A stretch of 64,000 nt of DNA from contig NW_025316716.1 in NCBI RefSeq assembly GCF_910594005.1, positions 310,001 to 374,000 on the forward strand, in the 5' to 3' direction. This document shows, piece by piece, positions 21,723 to 33,663 of the stretch. A program made the translations under genes and the position numbers. The notes under the pieces were generated by a model that was not told the origin of the DNA, ran no database searches, and saw nothing but the letters and a program-made list of their open reading frames with translations. Each line of letters opens with the position of its first letter. Within the stretch, counting starts at the first letter, position 1. Origin of the DNA: Cervus elaphus. Taxonomy: Eukaryota; Chordata; Mammalia; Artiodactyla; Cervidae.

Positions 21723-22938
21723 TTAAAAGGTGTGAAAAATGCGGGGAGCAAAAAAAAAAAAAACAAAGACCAGGAGCATGAAAAGGTGTGAAAAATGCGA
21801 CGAGCATGAAAAGTTGTGAAAAATGCGAGGAGCATGAAGAGGTGTGAAAAATGCGAGGAGCATGAAAAGGTGTGAAAAATGCGAGGAGCAAAAAAAAAAA
21901 AAAAGACCAGGAACATGAAAAGGTGTGAAAAATGCGAGGAGCAAAAAAAATAAAAAAAAGAAAGAAAGAAAGACCAGGAGCATGAAAAGGTGTGAAAAAT
22001 GCGAGGAGCAAAAAAAAAAAGAAAGACCAGGAGCATGAAAAGGTGTGAAAAATGCGAGGAGCAAAAAAAAAAAAGAAAGACCAGGAGTATGAAAAGGTGT
22101 GAAAAATGCGAGGAGCAAAAAAAAAAAGAAAGACCAGGAGCATGAAAAGGTGTGAAAAATGCGAGGAGCAAAAAAAAAAAGAAAGACCAGGAGCATGAAA
22201 AGGTGTGAAAAATGCGAGGAGCAAAAAAAAAAAAGAAAGACCAGGAGTATGAAAAGGTGTGAAAAATGCGAGGAGCAAAAAAAAAAAAAAAAAGACCAGG
22301 AACATGAAAAGGTGTGAAAAATGCGAGGAGCAAAAAAAAAAAAAGAAAGACCAGGAGCATGAAAAGGTGTGAAAAATGCAAGGAGCATGAAAAGGTGTGA
22401 AAAATGCGAGGAGCAAAAAAAAAAAAAGAAAGACCAGGAGCATGAAAAGGTGTGAAAAATGTGATGAGCATGAAAAGTTGTGAAAAATGCGAGGAGCATG
22501 AAAAGGTGTGAAAAATGCGAGGAGGATGAAAAGGTGTGAAAAATGCGAGGAGCAAAAAAAAAAAAAAAAAGACCAGGAGCAAGAAAAGGTGAGAAAAATG
22601 CGAGGAAAAAAAAAAAAAAAAAAGACCAGGAGCATGAAAAGGTGTGAAAAATGCGAGGAGCAAAAAAAAAAAAAAAGAAAGAAAGAAAGACCAGGAGCAT
22701 GAAAAGGTGTGAAAAATGCGAGGAGCATGAAAAGGTGTGAAAAATGCGAGGAGCAAAAAAAAAAAAAAAGACCAGGAGCAAGAAAAGGTGTGAAAAATGC
22801 GAGGAGAAAAAAAAAAAAAAGACCAGGAGCATGAAAAGGTGTGAAAAATGCGAGGAAAAAAAAAAAAAAAAAGACCAGGAACATGAAAAGGTGTGAAAAA
22901 TGCGAGGAACAAAAAAAAAAAAAGAAAGACCAGGAGCA
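21723..22938 (+). repeat. M7 module, first copy (domain switch)
   Basis: The head is TTAAAAGG, but the following monomer is AAAAGTTGTG, not GTAGTG. It has a T-linker and then a three-unit series (GAGCATG, GAGCATG, GAGTATGAAAAGG, with short A10-A12 linkers) present twice at about 21,985-22,262. AACATG, TGCAAGG (22,377) and GTGATGAGC follow. Later copies start at 44488 (1,002 bp), 47125 (1,110), 58149 (1,112) and 62593 (1,110). This 1,216-bp copy has an altered end with GGTGAGAAAA near 22,590. Confidence 0.82.
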
Positions 22939-24207
22939 TTAACAGGTGTGAAAAATGCGGGGAGCAAAAAAAAAAAAAACAAAGACCAGGAGCATGAAAA
23001 GGTGTGAAAAATGCGACGAGCATGAAAAGTGGTGAAAAATGTGAGGAGCCTGAAGAGTTGTGAAAAATGCGAGGAGCATGGAAAGGTGTGAAAAATGCGA
23101 CGAGCATGAAAAGTTGTGAAAAATGCGAGGAGCAAAAAAAAAAAAAAAAAAAAAAAAAGACCAGGAGCAGGAAAAGGTGTGAAAAATGCGAGGAGCAAAA
23201 AAAAAAAAAAAAAGACCAGGAGTATGAAAATGTGTGAAAAATGCGAGGAGCAAAAAAAAAAAAAAAAAGACCAGGAGTATGAAAATGTGTGAAAAATGCG
23301 AGGAGCAAAAAAAAAAAAAGAAAGACCAGGAGCATGAAAAGGTGTGAAAAATGCGAGGAGCAAAAAAAATAAAAAAAAGAAAGAAAGAAAGACCAGGAGC
23401 ATGAAAAGGTGTGAAAAATGCGAGGAGCAAAAAAAAAAAAAAAAAAAAAAGAAAGACCAGGAGCATGAAAAGGTGTGAAAAATGCGAGGAGCAAAAAAAA
23501 AAAAAAAAAGACCAGGAGTATGAAAATGTGTGAAAAATGCGAGGAGCAAAAAAAAAAAAAAAAAAGACCAGGAACATGAAAAGGGGAGAAAAATGCGAGG
23601 AGCAAAAAAAAAAAAAGAAAGACCAGGAGCATGAAAAGGTGTGAAAAATGCGAGGAGCAAAAAAAAAAAGAAAGACCAGGAGCATGAAAAGGTGTGAAAA
23701 ATGCGAGGAGCAAAAAAAAAAAAGAAAGACCAGGAGTATGAAAAGGTGTGAAAAATGCGAGGAGCAAAAAAAAAAAAAAAAAGACCAGGAACATGAAAAG
23801 GTGTGAAAAATGCGAGGAGCAAAAAAAAAAAAAGAAAGACCAGGAGCATGAAAAGGTGTGAAAAATGCGACGAGCATGAAAAGTTGTGAAAAATGCGAGG
23901 AGCATGAAGAGATGTGAAAAATGCGAGGAGCATGAAAAGGTGTGAAAAATTCGAGGAGCAAAAAAAAAAAAAAAGACCAGGAGCATGAAAATGTGTGAAA
24001 AATGCGAGGAGCAAAAAAAAAAAAAAAAAAAAAAGACCAGGAGCATAAAATGTGTGAAAAATGCGAGGAGCAAAAAAAAAAAAAACCAGGAGAATGAAAA
24101 AGTGTGAAAAAAGCGAGGAGCAAAAAAAAAAAAAAAAAAAAAGACCAGGAGCATAAAATGTGTGAAAAATGCGAGGAGCAAAAAAAAAAAAAGGAAGACC
24201 AGGAGCA
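22939..24207 (+). repeat. M5-type module, first copy (1,269 bp)
   Basis: It carries the first GAGCCTGAAGAGTTG monomer (23,049) and GCATGGAAAGG. Two GAGTATGAAAATG units, a T-linker near 23,370, short-linker units and an end with two CATAAAATG monomers (24,042 and 24,152) follow. Several private purine changes cluster here: GAGCAGG near 23,168, GGGGAG near 23,583 and GAGAATG near 24,091. Related modules start at 34636, 35900 and 52396. Confidence 0.78.
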
Positions 24208-27200
24208 TTAACAGGTGTGAAAAATGCGGGGAGCAAAAAAAAAAAAAACAAAGACCAGGAGCATGAAAAGGTGTGAAAAATGCGACGAACATGAAAAGTG
24301 GTGAAAAATGTGAGGAGCATGAAGAGGTGTGAAAAATGCGAGGAGCATGAAAAGGTGTGAAAAATGCGACGAGCATGAAAAGTTGTGAAAAATGCGAGGA
24401 GCAAAAAAAAAAAAAAAAAAAAGAAAGACCAGGAGCATGAAAAGGTGTGAAAAAAGCGAGGAGCAAAAAAAAAAAAAAAAAGAAAGAAAGAAAGACCAGG
24501 AGCATGAAAAGGTGTGAAAAATGCGAGGAGCAAAAAAAAAAAAAAAAAAAAGAAAGACCAGGAGCATGAAAAGGTGTGAAAAATGCGAGGAGCAAAAAAA
24601 ATAAAAAAAAGAAAGAAAGAAAGACCAGGAGCATGAAAAGGTGTGAAAAATGTGAGGAGCAAAAAAAAAAAAAAAAAAAAGAAAGACCAGGAGCATGAAA
24701 AGGTGTGAAAAATGCGACGAGCATGAAAAGTGGTGAAAAATGTGAGGAGCATGAAGAGGTGTGAAAAAAGCGAGGAGCATGAAAAGGTGTGAAAAATGCA
24801 ACGAGCATGAAAAGTGGTGAAAAATGTGAGGAGCATGAAGAGGTGTGAAAAATGCGAGGAGCATGAAAAGGTGTGAAAAATGCGACGAGCATGAAAAGTT
24901 GTGAAAAATGCGAGGAGCAAAAAAAAAAAAAAAAAAAAAGAAAGACCAGGAGCATGAAAAGGTGTGAAAAATGCGAGGAGCAAAAAAAATAGAAAAAAGA
25001 AAGAAAGAAAGACCAGGAGCATGAAAAGGTGTGAAAAATGCGAGGAGCAAAAAAAAAAAAAAAAAAAGAAAGACCAGGAGCATGAAAAGGTGTGAAAAAT
25101 GCGAGGAGCAAAAAAAAAAAAAGAAAGACCAGGAGCATTAACAGGTGTGAAAAATGCGGGGAGCAAAAAAAAAAAAAACAAAGACCAGGAGCATGAAAAG
25201 GTGTGAAAAATGCGACGAGCATGAAAAGTGGTGAAAAATGTGAGGAGCATGAAGAGGTGTGAAAAATGCGAGGAGCATGAAAAGGTGTGAAAAATGCGAC
25301 GAGCATGAAAAGTTGTGAAAAATGCGAGGAGCAAAAAAAAAAAAAAAAAAAAGAAAGACCAGGAGCATGAAAAGGTGTGAAAAATGCGAGGAGCAAAAAA
25401 AATAAAAAAAAGAAAGAAAGAAAGACCAGGAGCATGAAAAGGTGTGAAAAATGCGAGGAGCAAAAAAAAAAAAAAAAAAAAAAGAAAGACCAGGAGCATG
25501 AAAAGGTGTGAAAAATGCGAGGAGCAAAAAAAATAAAAAAAAGAAAGAAAGAAAGACCAGGAGCATGAAAAGGTGTGAAAAATGTGAGGAGCAAAAAAAA
25601 AAAAAAAAAAAAGAAAGACCAGGAGCATGAAAAGGTGTGAAAAATGCGACGAGCATGAAAAGTGGTGAAAAATGTGAGGAGCATGAAGAGGTGTGAAAAA
25701 AGCGAGGAGCATGAAAAGGTGTGAAAAATGCAACGAGCATGAAAAGTGGTGAAAAATGTGAGGAGCATGAAGAAGTGTGAAAAATGCGAGGAGCATGAAA
25801 AGGTGTGAAAAATGCGACGAGCATGAAGAGATGTGAAAAATGCGAGGAGCATGAAAAGGTGTGAAAAAATCGAGGAGCAAAAAAAAAAAAAAAGACCAGG
25901 AGCATGAAAATGTGTGAAAAATGCGAGGAGCAAAAAAAAAAAAAAAAAAAAGACCAGGAGCATAAAATGTGTGAAAAATGCGAGGAGCAAAAAAAAAAAA
26001 GACCAGGAGTATGAAAATGTGTGAAAAATGCGAGGAGCAAAAAAAAAAAAAGGAAGACCAGGAGCATTAACAGGTGTGAAAAATGCGGGGAGCAAAAAAA
26101 AAAAAAACAAAGACCAGGAGCATGAAAAGGGGTGAAAAATGCGACGAACATGAAAAGTGGTGAAAAATGTGAGGAGCATGAAGAGGTGTGAAAAATGCGA
26201 GGAGCATGAAAAGGTGTGAAAAATGCGACGAGCATGAAAAGTTGTGAAAAATGCGAGTAGCAAAAAAAAAAAAAAAAAAAAGAAAGACCAGGAGCATGAA
26301 AAGGTGTGAAAAATGCGAGGAGCAAAAAAAAAAAAAAAAAGAAAGAAAGAAAGACCAGGAGCATGAAAAGGTGTGAAAAATGCGAGGAGCAAAAAAAAAA
26401 AAAAAAAAAGAAAGACCAGGAGCATGAAAAGGTGTGAAAAATGCGAGGAGCAAAAAAAATAAAAAAAAGAAAGAAAGAAAGACCAGGAGCATGAAAAGGT
26501 GTGAAAAATGTGAGGAGCAAAAAAAAAAAAAAAAAAAAAAAGACCAGGAGCATGAAAAGGTGTGAAAAATGCGACGAGCATGAAAAGTGGTGAAAAATGT
26601 GAGGAGCATGAAGAGGTGTGAAAAAAGCGAGGAGCATGAAAAGGTGTGAAAAATGCAACGAGCATGAAAAGTGGTGAAAAATGTGAGGAGCATGAAGAGG
26701 TGTAAAAAATGCGAGGAGCATGAAAAGGTGTGAAAAATGCGACGAGCATGAAAAGTTGTGAAAAATGCGAGGAGCAAAAAAAAAAAAAAAAAAAAAGAAA
26801 GACCAGGAGCATGAAAAGGTGTGAAAAATGCGAGGAGCAAAAAAAATAGAAAAAAGAAAGAAAGAAAGACCAGGAGCATGAAAAGGTGTGAAAAATGCGA
26901 GGAGCAAAAAAAAAAAAAAAAAAAAAAAGACCAGGAGCATGAAAAGGTGTGAAAAATGCGAGGAGCAAAAAAAAAAAAAAGAAAGACCAGGAGCATTAAC
27001 AGGTGTGAAAAATGCGGGGAGCAAAAAAAAAAAAAACAAAGACCAGGAGCATGAAAAGGTGTGAAAAATGCGACGAGCATGAAAAGTGGTGAAAAATGTG
27101 AGGAGCATGAAGAGGTGTGAAAAATGCGAGGAGCATGAAAAGGTGTGAAAAATGCGACGAGCATGAAAAGTTGTGAAAAATGCGAGGAGCAAAAAAAAAA

Positions 27201-28200
27201 AAAAAAAAAAGAAAGACCAGGAGCATGAAAAGGTGTGAAAAATGCGAGGAGCAAAAAAAAAAAAAAAAGAAAGAAAGAAAGACCAGGAGCATGAAAAGGT
27301 GTGAAAAATGCGACGAGCATGAAAAGTGGTGAAAAATGTGAGGAGCATGAAGAGGTGTGAAAAATGCGAGGAGCATGAAAAGGTGTGAAAAATGCGACGA
27401 GCATGAAAAGTTGTGAAAAATGCGAGGAGCAAAAAAAAAAAAAAAAAAAAGAAAGACCAGGAGCATGAAAAGGTGTGAAAAATGCGAGGAGAAAAAAAAA
27501 AAAAAAGACCAGGAGCATGAAAAGGTGTGAAAAATGCGAGGAGCATGAAAAGGTGTGAAAAATTCGAGGAGCAAAAAAAAAAAAAAAAAAGACCAGGAGC
27601 ATGAAAAGGTGTGAAAAATGCGAGGAGCAAAAAAAAAAAAAAAAGAAAGAAAGAAAGCCAGGAGCATGAAAAGGTGTGAAAAATGCGAGGAGCATGAAAA
27701 GGTGTGAAAAATGCGAGGAAAAAAAAAAAAAAGACCAGGAACATGAAAAGGTGTGAAAAATGCGAGGAGCAAAAAAAAAAAAAAAAAAAGAAAGACCAGG
27801 AGCATGAAAAGGTGTGAAAAATGCGGGGAGCAAAAAAAAAAAAAAAAAGAAAGAAAGAAAGACCAGGAGCATGAAAAGGTGTGAAAAATGCGACGAGCAT
27901 GAAAAGTGGTGAAAAATGTGAGGAGCATGAAGAGGTGTGAAAAATGCGAGGAGCATGAAAAGGTGTGAAAAATGCGACGAGCATGAAAAGTTGTGAAAAA
28001 TGCGAGGAGCAAAAAAAAAAAAAAAAAAAAGAAAGACCAGGAGCATGAAAAGGTGTGAAAAATGCGAGGAGAAAAAAAAAAAAAAAAGACCAGGAGCATG
28101 AAAAGGTGTGAAAAATGCGAGGAGCAAAAAAAAAAAAAAAACAAAGAAAGAAAGACCAGGAGCATGAAAAGGTGTGAAAAATGCGAGGAGCATGAAAAGG
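24118..28200 (+). repeat. 5.37-kb repeat, copy 1: regular 929-bp modules
   Basis: Heads at 24208, 25138, 26067 and 26996 are 930, 929 and 929 bp apart. Heads preceded by GGAAGACC (24208, 26067) and by GAAAGACC (25138, 26996) alternate, giving a 1.86-kb dimer. Modules carry AAAGCGAGG plus TGCAACGAGC monomers and TAG linkers. Copy 2 starts about 5,370 bp downstream and shares private joins: ACGAGCATGAAGAGATG near 25,818/31,189 and GAGTAGC near 26,257/31,627. Confidence 0.85.
24982..25014 (+). repeat. TAG linker subtype, right-domain marker (first copy)
   Basis: This is the T-interrupted linker with an extra A-to-G change, giving A8-TAG-A6 and then GAAA copies and GACC. The change removes AATAAA. 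I find 13 copies, with the T at 24,990, 26,847, 30,361, 32,152, 38,136, 40,913, 42,624, 50,101, 51,918, 54,459, 56,278, 58,990 and 60,730. None lies before 24.9 kb. The variant therefore arose or spread only in the right part of the array. Confidence 0.93.
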
Positions 28201-28603
28201 TGTGAAAAATGCGAGGAGCAAAAAAAAAAAAAGAAAGAACAGGAGCATGAAAAGGTGTGAAAAATGCGACGAGCATGAAAAGTTGTGAAAAATGCGAGGA
28301 GCATGAAGAGATGTGAAAAATGCGAGGAGCATGAAAAGGTGTGAAAAATTCGAGGAGCAAAAAAAAAAAAAAAGACCAGGAGCATGAAAATGTGTGAAAA
28401 ATGCGAGGAGCAAAAAAAAAAAAAAAAAAAAGACCAGGAGCATAAAATGTGTGAAAAATGCGAGGAGCAAAAAAAAAAAAGACCAGGAGTATGAAAATGT
28501 GTGAAAAAAGCGAGGAGCAAAAAAAAAAAAAAAAAAAAGACCAGGAGCATAAAATGTGTGAAAAATGCGAGGAGCAAAAAAAAAAAAAGGAAGACCAGGA
28601 GCA
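26996..28603 (+). repeat. 1.61-kb module with two tetrads and the first CAAAGAAAG linker
   Basis: After the head come two tetrad blocks, at about 27,050-27,200 and 27,290-27,440, then GAGGAGAAA, TTCGAGG and GCCAGG units. GCGGGGAGC outside a head appears here for the first time (about 27,830). A third tetrad follows, then the first A-run closed by CAAAGAAAGAAAGACC (28,141). The end carries GAAGAGATG and two CATAAAATG monomers. A GAACAGG change sits at about 28,238. Confidence 0.78.
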
Positions 28604-29575
28604 TTAACAGGTGTGAAAAATGCGGGGAGCAAAAAAAAAAAAAACAAAGACCAGGAGCATGAAAAGGTGTGAAAAATGCGACGAACATGAAAAGTGGTGA
28701 AAAATGTGAGGAGCATGAAGAGGTGTGAAAAATGCGAGGAGCATGAAAAGGTGTGAAAAATGCGACGAGCATGAAAAGTTGTGAAAAATGCGAGGAGCAA
28801 AAAAAAAAAAAAAAAAAAGAAAGACCAGGAGCATGAAAAGGTGTGAAAAATGCGAGGAGCAAAAAAAAAAAAAAAAAGAAAGAAAGAAAGACCAGGAGCA
28901 TGAAAAGGTGTGAAAAATGCGAGGAGCAAAAAAAAAAAAAAAAAAAAGAAAGACCAGGAGCATGAAAAGGTGTGAAAAATGCGAGGAGCAAAAAAAATAA
29001 AAAAAAGAAAGAAAGAAAGACCAGGAGCATGAAAAGGTGTGAAAAATGTGAGGAGCAAAAAAAAAAAAAAAAAAAAGAAAGACCAGGAGCATGAAAAGGT
29101 GTGAAAAATGCGACGAGCATGAAAAGTGGAGAAAAATGTGAGGAGCATGAAGAGGTGTGAAAAAAGCGAGGAGCATGAAAAGGTGTGAAAAATGCAACGA
29201 GCATGAAAAGTGGTGAAAAATGTGAGGAGCATGAAGAGGTGTGAAAAATGCGAGGAGCATGAAAAGGTGTGAAAAATGCGACGAGCATGAAAAGTTGTGA
29301 AAAATGCGAGGAGCAAAAAAAAAAAAAAAAAAAAAGAAAGACCAGGAGCATGAAAAGGTGTGAAAAATGCGACGAGCATGAAAAGTGGTGAAAAATGTGA
29401 GGAGCATGAAGAGGTGTGAAAAAAGCGAGGAGCATGAAAAGGTGTGAAAAATGCGACGAGCATGAAAAGTTGTGAAAAATGCGAGGAGCAAAAAAAAAAA
29501 AAAAAAAAAAGACCAGGAGCATAAAATGTGTGAAAAATGCGAGGAGCAAAAAAAAAAAAAGGAAGACCAGGAGCA
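28604..29575 (+). repeat. 929-type module with internal tetrad duplication (972 bp)
   Basis: It is a GGAAGACC-preceded module like 24208, with an extra short tetrad (consensus, GTGG, GAAGAGG, GTTG) at about 29,341-29,490, and ends with CATAAAATG near 29,519. GTGGAGAAAA near 29,130 is private. Confidence 0.78.
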
Positions 29576-32500
29576 TTAACAGGTGTGAAAAATGCGGGGA
29601 GCAAAAAAAAAAAAAACAAAGACCAGGAGCATGAAAAGGTGTGAAAAATGCGACGAACATGAAAAGTGGTGAAAAATGTGAGGAGCATGAAGAGGTGTGA
29701 AAAATGCGAGGAGCATGAAAAGGTGTGAAAAATGCGACGAGCATGAAAAGTTGTGAAAAATGCGAGGAGCAAAAAAAAAAAAAAAAAAAAAACAAAGACC
29801 AGGAGCATGAAAAGGTGTGAAAAATGCGAGGAGCAAAAAAAAAAAAAAAAAGAAAGAAAGAAAGACCAGGAGCATGAAAAGGTGTGAAAAATGCGAGGAG
29901 CAAAAAAAAAAAAAAAAAAAAAGAAAGACCAGGAGCATGAAAAGGTGTGAAAAATGCGAGGAGCAAAAAAAATAAAAAAAAGAAAGAAAGAAAGACCAGG
30001 AGCATGAAAAGGTGTGAAAAATGTGAGGAGCAAAAAAAAAAAAAAAAAAAAGAAAGACCAGGAGCATGAAAAGGTGTGAAAAATGCGACGAGCATGAAAA
30101 GTGGTGAAAAATGTGAGGAGCATGAAGAGGTGTGAAAAAAGCGAGGAGCATGAAAAGGTGTGAAAAATGCAACGAGCATGAAAAGTGGTGAAAAATGTGA
30201 GGAGCATGAAGAGGTGTGAAAAATGCGAGGAGCATGAAAAGGTGTGAAAAATGCGACGAGCATGAAAAGTTGTGAAAAATGCGAGGAGCAAAAAAAAAAA
30301 AAAAAAAAAAGAAAGACCAGGAGCATGAAAAGGTGTGAAAAATGCGAGGAGCAAAAAAAATAGAAAAAAGAAAGAAAGAAAGACCAGGAGCATGAAAAGG
30401 TGTGAAAAATGCGAGGAGCAAAAAAAAAAAAAAAAAAAGAAAGACCAGGAGCATGAAAAGGTGTGAAAAATGCGAGGAGCAAAAAAAAAAAAAGAAAGAC
30501 CAGGAGCATTAACAGGTGTGAAAAATGCGGGGAGCAAAAAAAAAAAAAACAAAGACCAGGAGCATGAAAAGGTGTGAAAAATGCGACGAGCATGAAAAGT
30601 GGTGAAAAATGTGAGGAGCATGAAGAGGTGTGAAAAATGCGAGGAGCATGAAAAGGTGTGAAAAATGCGACGAGCATGAAAAGTTGTGAAAAATGCGAGG
30701 AGCAAAAAAAAAAAAAAAAAAAAGAAAGACCAGGAGCATGAAAAGGTGTGAAAAATGCGAGGAGCAAAAAAAATAAAAAAAAGAAAGAAAGAAAGACCAG
30801 GAGCATGAAAAGGTGTGAAAAATGCGAGGAGCAAAAAAAAAAAAAAAAAAAAAGAAAGACCAGGAGCATGAAAAGGTGTGAAAAATGCGAGGAGCAAAAA
30901 AAATAAAAAAAAGAAAGAAAGAAAGACCAGGAGCATGAAAAGCTGTGAAAAATGTGAGGAGCAAAAAAAAAAAAAAAAAAAAGAAAGACCAGGAGCATGA
31001 AAAGGTGTGAAAAATGCGACGAGCATGAAAAGTGGTGAAAAATGTGAGGAGCATGAAGAGGTGTGAAAAAAGCGAGGAGCATGAAAAGGTGTGAAAAATG
31101 CAACGAGCATGAAAAGTGGTGAAAAATGTGAGGAGCATGAAGAAATGTGAAAAATGCGAGGAGCATGAAAAGGTGTGAAAAATGCGACGAGCATGAAGAG
31201 ATGTGAAAAATGCGAGGAGCATGAAAAGGTGTGAAAAATTCGAGGAGCAAAAAAAAAAAAAAAGACCAGGAGCATGAAAATGTGTGAAAAATGCGAGGAG
31301 CAAAAAAAAAAAAAAAAAAAAGACCAGGAGCATAAAATGTGTGAAAAATGCGAGGAGCAAAAAAAAAAAAGACCAGGAGTATGAAAATGTGTGAAAAATG
31401 CGAGGAGCAAAAAAAAAAAAAGGAAGACCAGGAGCATTAACAGGTGTGAAAAATGCGGGGAGCAAAAAAAAAAAAAACAAAGACCAGGAGCATGAAAAGG
31501 TGTGAAAAATGCGACGAACATGAAAAGTGGTGAAAAATGTGAGGAGCATGAAGAGGTGTGAAAAATGCGAGGAGCATGAAAAGGTGTGAAAAATGCGAGG
31601 AGCATGAAAAGTTGTGAAAAATGCGAGTAGCAAAAAAAAAAAAAAAAAAAAAGAAAGACCAGGAGCATGAAAAGGTGTGAAAAATGCGAGGAGCAAAAAA
31701 AAAAAAAAAAAAAAGAAAGACCAGGAGCATGAAAAGGTGTGAAAAATGCGAGGAGCAAAAAAAATAAAAAAAAGAAAGAAAGAAAGACCAGGAGCATGAA
31801 AAGGTGTGAAAAATGTGAGGAGCAAAAAAAAAAAAAAAAAAAAAAAGACCAGGAGCATGAAAAGGTGTGAAAAATGCGACGAGCATGAAAAGTGGTGAAA
31901 AATGTGAGGAGCATGAAGAGGTGTGAAAAAAGCGAGGAGCATGAAAAGGTGTGAAAAATGCAACGAGCATGAAAAGTGGTGAAAAATGTGAGGAGCATGA
32001 AGAGGTGTGAAAAATGCGAGGAGCATGAAAAGGTGTGAAAAATGCGACGAGCATGAAAAGTTGTGAAAAATGCGAGGAGCAAAAAAAAAAAAAAAAAAAA
32101 AGAAAGACCAGGAGCATGAAAAGGTGTGAAAAATGCGAGGAGCAAAAAAAATAGAAAAAAGAAAGAAAGAAAGACCAGGAGCATGAAAAGGTGTGAAAAA
32201 TGCGAGGAGCAAAAAAAAAAAAAAAAAAAAAAAGACCAGGAGCATGAAAAGGTGTGAAAAATGCGAGGAGCAAAAAAAAAAAAAAGAAAGACCAGGAGCA
32301 TTAACAGGTGTGAAAAATGCGGGGAGCAAAAAAAAAAAAAAAAAAGACCAGGAGCATGAAAAGGTGTGAAAAATGCGACGAGCATGAAAAGTGGTGAAAA
32401 ATGTGAGGAGCATGAAGAGGTGTGAAAAATGCGAGGAGCATGAAAAGGTGTGAAAAATGCGACGAGCATGAAAAGTTGTGAAAAATGCGAGGAGCAAAAA

Positions 32501-33500
32501 AAAAAAAAAAAAAAAGAAAGACCAGGAGCATGAAAAGGTGTGAAAAATGCGAGGAGCAAAAAAAAAAAAAAAAAGAAAGAAAGAAAGACCAGGAGCATGA
32601 AAAGGTGTGAAAAATGCGACGAGCATGAAAAGTGGTGAAAAATGTGAGGAGCATGAAGAGGTGTGAAAAATGCGAGGAGCATGAAAAGGTGTGAAAAATG
32701 CGACGAGCATGAAAAGTTGTGAAAAATGCGAGGAGCAAAAAAAAAAAAAAAAAAAAGAAAGACCAGGAGCATGAAAAGGTGTGAAAAATGCGAGGAGAAA
32801 AAAAAAAAAAAAAGACCAGGAGCATGAAAAGGTGTGAAAAATGCGAGGAGCATGAAAAGGTGTGAAAAATTCGAGGAGCAAAAAAAAAAAAAAAAAAGAC
32901 CAGGAGCATGAAAAGGTGTGAAAAATGCGAGGAGCAAAAAAAAAAAAAAAAGAAAGAAAGAAAGCCAGGAGCATGAAAAGGTGTGAAAAATGCGAGGAGC
33001 ATGAAAAGGTGTGAAAAATGCGAGGAAAAAAAAAAAAAAGACCAGGAACATGAAAAGGTGTGAAAAATGCGAGGAGCAAAAAAAAAAAAAAAAAAAGAAA
33101 GACCAGGAGCATGAAAAGGTGTGAAAAATGCGGGGAGCAAAAAAAAAAAAAAAAAGAAAGAAAGAAAGACCAGGAGCATGAAAAGGTGTGAAAAATGCGA
33201 CGAGCATGAAAAGTGGTGAAAAATGTGAGGAGCATGAAGAGGTGTGAAAAATGCGAGGAGCATGAAAAGGTGTGAAAAATGCGACGAGCATGAAAAGTTG
33301 TGAAAAATGCGAGGAGCAAAAAAAAAAAAAAAAAAAAAGAAAGACCAGGAGCATGAAAAGGTGTGAAAAATGCGAGGAGAAAAAAAAAAAAAAAAGACCA
33401 GGAGCATGAAAAGGTGTGAAAAATGCGAGGAGCAAAAAAAAAAAAAAAACAAAGAAAGAAAGACCAGGAGCATGAAAAGGTGTGAAAAATGCGAGGAGCA
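29490..33500 (+). repeat. 5.37-kb repeat, copy 2
   Basis: Heads 29576, 30509, 31437 and 32301 match 24208, 25138, 26067 and 26996 at offsets of 5,368, 5,371, 5,370 and 5,305. The third module (864 bp) is about 65 bp shorter than its partner, one linker unit, which explains the smaller last offset. The head at 32301 has lost the C after its A-run. Similarity ends near 33,500, where TTCGAGG replaces the GAAAGAACAGG unit of copy 1. Confidence 0.84.
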
Positions 33501-33663
33501 TGAAAAGGTGTGAAAAATTCGAGGAGCAAAAAAAAAAAAAAAAAAGACCAGGAGCATGAAAAGGTGTGAAAAATGCGAGGAGAAAAAAAAAAAAAAGACC
33601 AGGAGCATGAAAAGGTGTGAAAAATGCGAGGAGCAAAAAAAAAAAAAAGAAAGACCAGGAGCA

